Shown: one piece after another, positions 36,801-45,800 of the stretch
Layout: the number at the start of each line of letters is the position of its first letter
How positions within the stretch are numbered: position 1 is the first letter of the stretch
NCBI GenBank assembly: GCA_002633005.1
Contig: NMRA01000030.1
Coordinates: forward strand, 566,477-630,476
Source of the DNA: Phoronis australis
Taxonomy: Eukaryota; Phoronida; Phoronidae
Length of the DNA stretch: 64,000 nt
Direction of reading: 5' to 3'
Notes under the pieces: generated by a model
Database searches by the model: none
What the model was told of the DNA's origin: nothing
Seen by the model: the letters and a program-made list of their open reading frames with translations, nothing else
Made by a program: the position numbers and the translations under genes

Positions 36801-39800
36801 TGACAACTGGAATTCCTTACCAACCAAAATAAAAGAAAGCACTTCAATCGTCACTTTAAAATGCATACCACTACTCAAGACTTGCCAGTCCTATTGACAT
36901 CATTCCAACTTCCTCGCAACCATGAAATAAGACTATACAGATCACGATGCGGTCTATTCCTAAACAACAAGAAATTTAGACATAATTTTAATAATATTTC
37001 GCCTCTGTGTTCCTGTGGATCGAGACACCCAGACAAATGCTCATGTTTTCTTTGCTTGTGACGTATGCATGCAGGGAGCAGAGGGTACAATTTTTCCTGA
37101 CACTCAAACATCACCCCAATGTTTATAAAAAAATCATATTCTGAAATTCCGCAATTGTACAACAAAATTAATTTTTTTCTATATGGATGTCAAGAACTCA
37201 ACCCAAATGAAAATGAGGTTTTATTCCAAATAGTTTCAAAATTGCTTTATAATGTTAAATCTCTTTGTGTAAGTGGATAGAATTGTAATGTAATAATATA
37301 TTGATAACACATACTGAACGAGAAACATTGCATTGAATCGATTTACCTTTCTTGACTCACCTCGGCTTTGTAACTACTTTCTATTGTCAGAGGCCCGGGG
37401 TCGAAGTTCATGACCTTTTAAGAAAAGCCGAGCTATTTTTGTCAAGTAATGCTTTTACTCAAAAGCAATTGAAAATTTAAACAAAAGAGAAATAAAGTGA
37501 ATTGATGAATTAAGGTTTACCAACTATTGTAGCTTAAGACACATTTTATCACGCTAAGCTTCGACCGGGAAATTATCGTCTGCTAAAGAAGTTACCACTG
37601 GTAACTGATTATAATTCTCAAGTCATAGGATACCGACTACCCCGCATTCAAATTGGGGATCGGTGATTTACAAGTGAGAGAACATGAGAGAAATATTTCA
37701 CTGAATTAAGATATCGTTTTTTTGGAAGTTATGCGTCATAATTTTTCATAGTGTATAAATGTCAGTACAATGCCCTTTGTTGAACATGGTATTATTGCGT
37801 GTGCTCATTTAAGTTTTTCACGCTCGATGACGTCAGCCGCTGAGTGGTGTAGTGGTAAAGTCGGTTCGAAACCAGCCTTGGTTTCCCGCCAAAATGTTAC
37901 TTAAGTGAGATAACTAAATGGGTTATTACACGGTTGTATTTGCCATTCGAGGCTAATATTGTGGTATAAAATGATTTATTTACATTCGTAATCATACTAC
38001 AGTAATCTTAACATACATTTTTTTTAATTTTTGTATTTGTGTATAATAATTGTATATAGACTTCTTTGTATTTTTTTAGGCTAGATATAATGCCTCTTGG
38101 CGTTTTCTGGGTTATGTATATTCATTGTATTCTGAAGATTTCGTAATAAACATTTAATACAAAAAATACCTAAAAATAGTATACAATGGTATACCACGGA
38201 GGTCCCTTCTCATGACTACGCCCCTGAAAGTTTGGTTTTTCAACTTGGTGATTTTTTTTATGCAATACAAATAGTGTGAGACAGTCAACAGGTTCAAGTG
38301 TGTTTGGTCAGACTGTTTTTAAGCTACTGAAAAAAGAAAATGAGGCAACGTAAAAGCACTTTTTTAAATAAGTATTAAATTGGCCACTCTGCTACTTTTA
38401 ATAAGTACATGTATAATTAAGCCTAACCTCCTCACAACTTGTTATGTGACTGACGTGTAAGCCTCGGTGCAGGACTGATTTTAGAGCTGTATACTCGGGT
38501 TATCACGTTTTTAATTAAATCAGTTTGTTATATTATTTCATCACAGGTCAGCTCTAGTGAACAACAACATGGTCAAGTACAGAACACTGTCAAAATAGAG
38601 TCTTGGCTCATAACTTTTCAGGATGGCAAAAACTTTCAGATATTTTAATAGACTTGGCCAAAACTATTTAAATGCACAAGCCTAGTAAATTATTCTTTTT
38701 GGGTGTTCAAAGTGACATTAAACCTATGCTTTCTGTTACAAAAACAAGTTTTGATATAAGTAACAAGATTGATTTAGGACCAATACTTTTAACTATCAGC
38801 GTGGTGTGAAGAAAGAACGACGTTCATTTTTCTCAAGTCCTGAAGTTACCTTTAGGCTGCTGAACATGATTTGATCGAGACCAATTTTATGACGATAAAT
38901 GGCTTAAAACAAAAGGTTATTTGAAGGAAGCACAAATTTTTAATGCTGCTTTTACCTTGAGGGCTTTCATTTAAAATTCACAAGCATGTGACTATGCAGT
39001 GGGCTTTGCATGAACTTTCAAATTGTGTATGTTGCTTTCAGGATTCGTAGTGGTTTGATGGACCTGAAGTTGACATTGGATCACAAGGTCAAGCTGGCTC
39101 TTGGAACTGGTGGGTATATAAGCATTTTGGGCTTGAAGGTGTTAACTGAAGTTCATGTACTCTCGAGTTCTGAATAGTTGTACACAGACAGCAATAATGG
39201 TATCAACTGGAAATGGTCACGATTTCTAATAGTAGTAGAGATGGGAGTAATAGTATAGACCCGACATTTTTGCTACCGGAAAAGTAGAATAATAGTACAG
39301 ACCGGAAATTTGCGGAAAAAATAATAATATAGAATGGAATATAGTTATAGACAGAAAATATGTGGGAATTTGAAAATTATAGTATAGACTGGATTAATAA
39401 TATTGATTACAAATTTGAGATACCGTATTCGCCCTACTAAGCGCCCATACCCCTTTTAGGGCCCCCCCACATTTTCAGACTTTGCTAAAATAAGCGCCCA
39501 GTCCATGAACGCCGTGTACATGCAAAAAATGCCTTACCTACAGTTTTAGAATTCTACACCCACATCTTCAATTTATCAATAAAATCCAACAGTTCTGAAA
39601 AAATCATTGTGCGCAGAGTTCGTAGACCACGAGCCTCGCCGCTATGTCGGTATTTACCCGTGACTATACACTTCAAACTTCTGCCATGTTTCAAAAAGAA
39701 TGCAAAGGTTTTGCTGATCTTGTGAGGGGTGTGTCCTGTTATGGTCTGGCCTCAGAACAGACGTAGCGTACTTGTCAAAGGGATTGTATTGTATCTTTCC

Positions 39801-42800
39801 CGTATAGATCTCCCTCAACAGTAACGAAAATTTCTTTGTACACATGAAAACTGCGAATTGAAGACTAATAAAAACTTGACCTTTGTTAAAAGCATGTGGC
39901 CATGCAGGAAGCGCGTGCTACATTCAAGTACCTGTCATCAAAGATTAGTCTTTGGGAACTATCTATTCATGAAATTTTATGTGTGCACAGGCCGACGGTC
40001 GTTAGCTCTACCGTGGAGTATTAATAGTCCAAGGCTCGATCTACATGTTGGGGACGAAGTGAACTACCCGGGCTGTGTGAAATTTCTGGGTCTAACGCAG
40101 ACACTGACGCAGGGGTCAGCCAGATCGCTGTATCAAGACTATAGTCAAAATCCAAATTCGTTTTATCGTGTCCCTGTCAATAATAACGGCATGCTAAAGT
40201 TTCTTAATTTTCGTACTTCAGGAACATAACAACCATGTGTTTTGTACACATACGCACACGCCGCAGATCACATCTCGGAAATTGCCAATTTGACGGATGA
40301 CAATGAATGAGCACAATGAAATTAAACAACGTCGTTTTACAGCTTGTAAGATTCATAATAAACGTATTTTGAATATTGCAATGCATGTGTTCCAAAATCT
40401 AAATAACTTGGGTCCTATATTTTTGTATTAGTGCGCGCCGATTGAAAGTAATCGTGAGTGTTGCTGTGTTGCAAAATCTCTTATCCTGGGCCGATTTGAA
40501 AAATTCAAAGTTGTACTCATATTTGTTTTCGCTCCTCTTTTCAAATATTACAGTAAAAACTACTTGTAACTTTCTCCATAAAAAGTACAGTCTGCTAGGT
40601 AGATTGTAATCAGCTGATCATATCCGCATGAGCGAAGCCAATTATCCTCGCTCATGACTCGATGAATAGAGCAGCTTGGCGGCATCCCTTTGATTGTGAG
40701 CCGAGCGCGACTCAGCCAAGGTGGATAAATACGGTCTAATTCAATTTTCCATACCCCACCGTTTACCTTTACGAGCGGGGTTAGGACCAATCTTATTTAG
40801 TGGGACTGTTCGTAGCATGAAATTTGTGGAAATTTGAAAATATAGACTGCTGGAATAATAACATTGATTACAAATTTGCATAAAATCTATTAACGATATA
40901 CATGGAAATAATATTGTAAAGCAGCAAATTTTAAGTAATTATTTCAAAGAAAAACCTTTAAACTGAGCATTAGCACAAATTATTCATTGTTCAGTTTTTG
41001 TAAAAAAAAAATTGACCGAATATGGTCCGACCGTCGATACTGCCGCGGCTGCGGCACCATGCAGTGGTGTATCCACCCATGTAATAACATAGTACAGTGA
41101 AGTGGGATAAAACAAAGACCATTCGTTTATTCAATAACTGTAAATGGAAGCCTATACAGACGTGTTTGAAACAGTATGTAGAATCATTTTATTCCAAAAA
41201 GAATGTGATGTTCATACTACATGCCATGTCGACTTAAGTCCAAAAGCTATAACTCGGAGGTAAAGACTTCAGCAGCAACGTTCTGTCTTCCACGAACCCG
41301 ACAGTCTGAATAAAATGTCTTGGTAAAGCGAGTTGGATTTTTATCATACATGTTCCTGATTGTGAAGCCTATGTTTTCTCATGTCTTGCACAACGTTCAT
41401 AGTCAATACCCTCGTAATGTTAATCTGGATTCATAAAAAATTGGTAAATCCAAACTTTTAAATGACCAGAATTCTTGCAAAAATTGCACAACATACGAGT
41501 TTACAACTTCATCCACCATCTTGAATGTCTTATTAAAAAAAGTCAGCAAACCGATTCACATGCATTTCCATCTACTTGGACGGGAGAGCAAGTAGAAACT
41601 ATAAAGACTAGATTGTCGAACGTTAGTAACTAAGCCATTATCAGAATTGTCACAAATCCACTCTTCCTGTTCAAAAACCATCTGTTCTCAACTTTGGAGT
41701 GAATTGTAAAAATGCCGATGTCCGATGTTGTCGGCAACTTTTTGGTACTTTGATTGAAAGGTTCACAGTTCATTGCACGGATATTTGTGTTTCGTTGACT
41801 GGCTGCGTTATCACCACGATCTGGATCTGTATCTGAATGTCGTTCTAGCATCTGAGTCAACGTCTGTATCTGGAACATCGCTTGTAAAATAATCTTCGAG
41901 TCCCTTAGGCCTCTGCACGGCAGATGACATCATAATAATGTAGAATGCTCATGTCAGTCACGACGGAAACTCCCCCAAAACTGCAAACATCTGGTACTAC
42001 ATACACAGTGAAGAGTTGTAACAGCTTAACAGCTTTTCACAGGGTGTAATCGTAAATATTGGATCAGCCAAAGAAAGCCTTATAAGGCTTGCGAGGGTTC
42101 AAATTCGATTGGCTTGTGACAATGAGAAATGCACCAAAACTAACCAATAGTATTCGTCTAAATGAGAAATGCTCAAGTAACAGCCAATAAAAATCGTCAA
42201 AAGGATTTCTATTTATAGGTCTGTGTCACGGGGCGCGCAGAACATTTGAAAAATGCGCTAAGAAAGCACTTTTTGCGCAGTAAATTTCTTATTTCTGAAA
42301 TGACTGACAGCCTATTTATTTGATCGTCAGCCGATAATATTGAGTAAGTGGTCATCATTTCAAGCTTTTTTAAATTTTGACCATCCCGTTGAACCCATCT
42401 AAAATAACATTCTGGCATTCCAAAAGTCGGCTGCTGCATAAACCCTTGCTTGAGAGTGTGATTATTTTAAGCTTTGAAACGTACATTTGTATATTTTAGC
42501 AAATAAAAATCTTTTTGAATGGGTATGACACGTGACTTAATTCTGTGTGTAGCGTGGAGTCGTATATAGCCTTTATAAATTACAACTTCGAACTGAGTGT
42601 CTTGTGGTCTAGAACTTAGGACTGAGAGCTCTTAATTTTAAAGTCAGGGTACATTATTACCCGGTTTCCCCAATGAAATATTTGTGTAATGTTCTGTGAA
42701 ATAAAATTGTGAAATTGCCTACTCCAAATTTGAGCTGAACCAAAATAATCGTGGAGAGTGGAAAAAGCTTCGAATATTAATAAACTTAAGAGACCCGAAT

Positions 42801-45800
42801 AAGCTTTGTATAGACCGGAAAACAGGTCTGAAATAATCATATAGATATGACTATTCGGAACTCGAGAGTAGTGGCTTAATTAGAATTTTGCCTCCTGTTG
42901 GTCATTCACATGTGCTATTTTGTGGATCTCTTTAACAATGTCCATATGTAACGGCAGTATTCACTGAAGTTAATTTTTGAAATATTTGGTTCGTAGGGTG
43001 ATTTAATGTATAATTACTTTCAATTATAGAAATTAATTTGCTGAGGCATTCTACATAATCGTCCAATGTCAGCAGCGACAGCATACAAATCTCCAGTCAA
43101 CTTTTATTCAAACTTTGCTTTGTTCACTGCAGATGTCTCTGGAGGTTATCACCCATCCATTCTCGATGCCATGCGCTCTGCTATGAGTGCATCCAACATC
43201 AAGTGGTTCAATGAGTATAGAAAACACAACCCATTCACCTACAAAGACTTCTTCCGGTTGGCCACTTTAGGTGGTTCTGAAGGTAATTCAGTTGGTTCTC
43301 AAGGTAATTCAGTTGGTTCTGAAGATAATTCAGGCATCTGTTTAAATGAACAACTTTTTGGTGTACACATTTTTTGAAAATGAAAAATCTTATATTAATC
43401 CAAACAATACTTTAAATGCATAATTTGTACACCAAGTATGCTAGTTAGTTAAGGCTGACTTCAATTGATTTCAGTTACGTGGCAAATCTTTGCCGCTAAC
43501 TTTCAGGCCTTTTGATTTTTCATGCATTCGTTGAATTTATTTTTTTAACACAGGGCTTCCAACTTTTACAAATTTATCTGTATTCTACGTACTTGAGGGC
43601 CTAAAACTAAGGATGGATTTTCAAAGATTACGGATTTTGTGCATTTATTTCTTTTCAAAAATCTGATCAAAATTAAAATATCTCTGAAATTGTCAGTGTT
43701 TTGAAGTGCCAGGTTGGCGAAGATTGAGGTAGCAAATATTGCTAATTGACGGAAATGGTTGAGAATGCAAAATCCGACCAATAGGACAGATCCTCAGTAT
43801 TAGTGTACAATGAACTTTCATATGCCAAAATTTCGCTTTCATGATTGGTCAATTGCAGTTACTTTGTGAAGGACTGATCAATGATTAAAGCAGGCTTACA
43901 TGCATTGTGGTATATTGTACGCTTTGGAAATCATGCTATGGTGTTGAGAGTGAAGTTTCAAAGACGAGGGTTTTGGGGAATTAGATTGCATTTAAAAATG
44001 GGAAAAGGAATTCACCTCGTTTTGTCACGCTGACTTCAACAATGAGAACTAGTGGTGTCTTACAATTTCAGCATGGATCAGGAATTACGAGATATTGAGA
44101 TTGGTGGGGCAGTGGTAGTGTAGGGAGAGATCAGGTGGGACTGTGGTAGTTTGGGGAGAGGTTGGTGGGGGTGTGGTAGTGTGGGGAGAGGTTGGTNNNN
44201 NNNNNNNNNNNNNNNNNNNNNNNNNNNNNNNNNNNNNNNNNNNNNNNNNNNNNNNNNNNNNNNNNNNNNNNNNNNNNNNNNNNNNNNNNNNNNNNNNNNN
44301 NNNNNNNNNNNNNNNNNNNNNNNNNNNNNNNNNNNNNNNNNNNNNNNNNNNNNNNNNNNNNNNNNNNNNNNNNNNNNNNNNNNNNNNNNNNNNNNNNNNN
44401 NNNNNNNNNNNNNNNNNNNNNNNNNNNNNNNNNNNNNNNNNNNNNNNNNNNNNNNNNNNNNNNNNNNNNNNNNNNNNNNNNNNNNNNNNNNNNNNNNNNN
44501 NNNNNNNNNNNNNNNNNNNNNNNNNNNNNNNNNNNNNNNNNNNNNNNNNNNNNNNNNNNNNNNNNNNNNNNNNNNNNNNNNNNNNNNNNNNNNNNNNNNN
44601 NNNNNNNNNNNNNNNNNNNNNNNNNNNNNNNNNNNNNNNNNNNNNNNNNNNNNNNNNNNNNNNNNNNNNNNNNNNNNNNNNNNNNNNNNNNNNNNNNNNN
44701 NNNNNNNNNNNNNNNNNNNNNNNNNNNNNNNNNNNNNNNNNNNNNNNNNNNNNNNNNNNNNNNNNNNNNNNNNNNNNNNNNNNNNNNNNNNNNNNNNNNN
44801 NNNNNNNNNNNNNNNNNNNNNNNNNNNNNNNNNNNNNNNNNNNNNNNNNNNNNNNNNNNNNNNNNNNNNNNNNNGCTGTGGTAGTGTGGGGAGAAATTGG
44901 TGGGCCAGTGGGGTTGTGGGGAGAGATTGGTGGGGTTGTGGTAGTGTGGGGGGAAATTGACCATGATGACAACAAAAGACAAAAACATCAATTTGATAAA
45001 CTGACTTTTATGTAATGTCGCTTTTTAGTTATATATGGTTTGAAATTGGAAAATGTTGTTTAGTTGTGTATCAATCCATGTGATTGACATTTAAACTTGC
45101 TGAAAATGTTGTAAATTACACAAGTTTTCACTTGCAAAATACGGATTTTAACACGAAGGTTTATGTGCTTAAGTTGGTTGCCCTTGACAACTGGCATGAC
45201 ATATTTACCTATGTGGAAGAAATTGAATGTGTGTCTGCATGCATGTATAATTTTGCAAATGAATATTCAATTTTGGATCAGCATTTTGAAAAGGCTAGCA
45301 ATTATTGATTATCCTTAATGATTAATTATCTCCTTTATAGTAATGGGCCTTGACCACAAAATAGGTAATTTTGTGGTTGGCAAGGAGTTTGATGCGCTGT
45401 ACATTGATGCTATGGCTGCGGGTTCACCCTTTAACCTGTTCAGTGTGGACAAGTTGGAAGATGTCATCCAGAAGTTCTTTTTGCTTGGTAAGTCCTCGCT
45501 TTACCAATGGTGTCTGTTATTACACAACTAATACTATTGCCCATTTACTGACCATCAGTGTAGTTGTGGTCAGCTTACATAATTCCCGTATTCCGCAGGC
45601 CGGCTGTTCTAGGCTGTGAGGTTAGATTATATTGATTATACAATGGTGACGCTGTGCACACAATGGGCTTCACTGTCTTTTGTCCTTCAGTGCCCGGTTG
45701 CATGAAACAGTCCATAATTAGGGTCCCAAACTACAGTTAGGGAAGTCCCTATAAGGATTTTGTTTAAGGGCTGTTGCTTGAAGAGGTCCTACACTCGGTT

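Noticed and set aside
44085-45015. Open frames of 230-296 codons crossing the N run
   Set aside because: They are open only because Ns translate as X; the real bases on both sides are a G-rich minisatellite.
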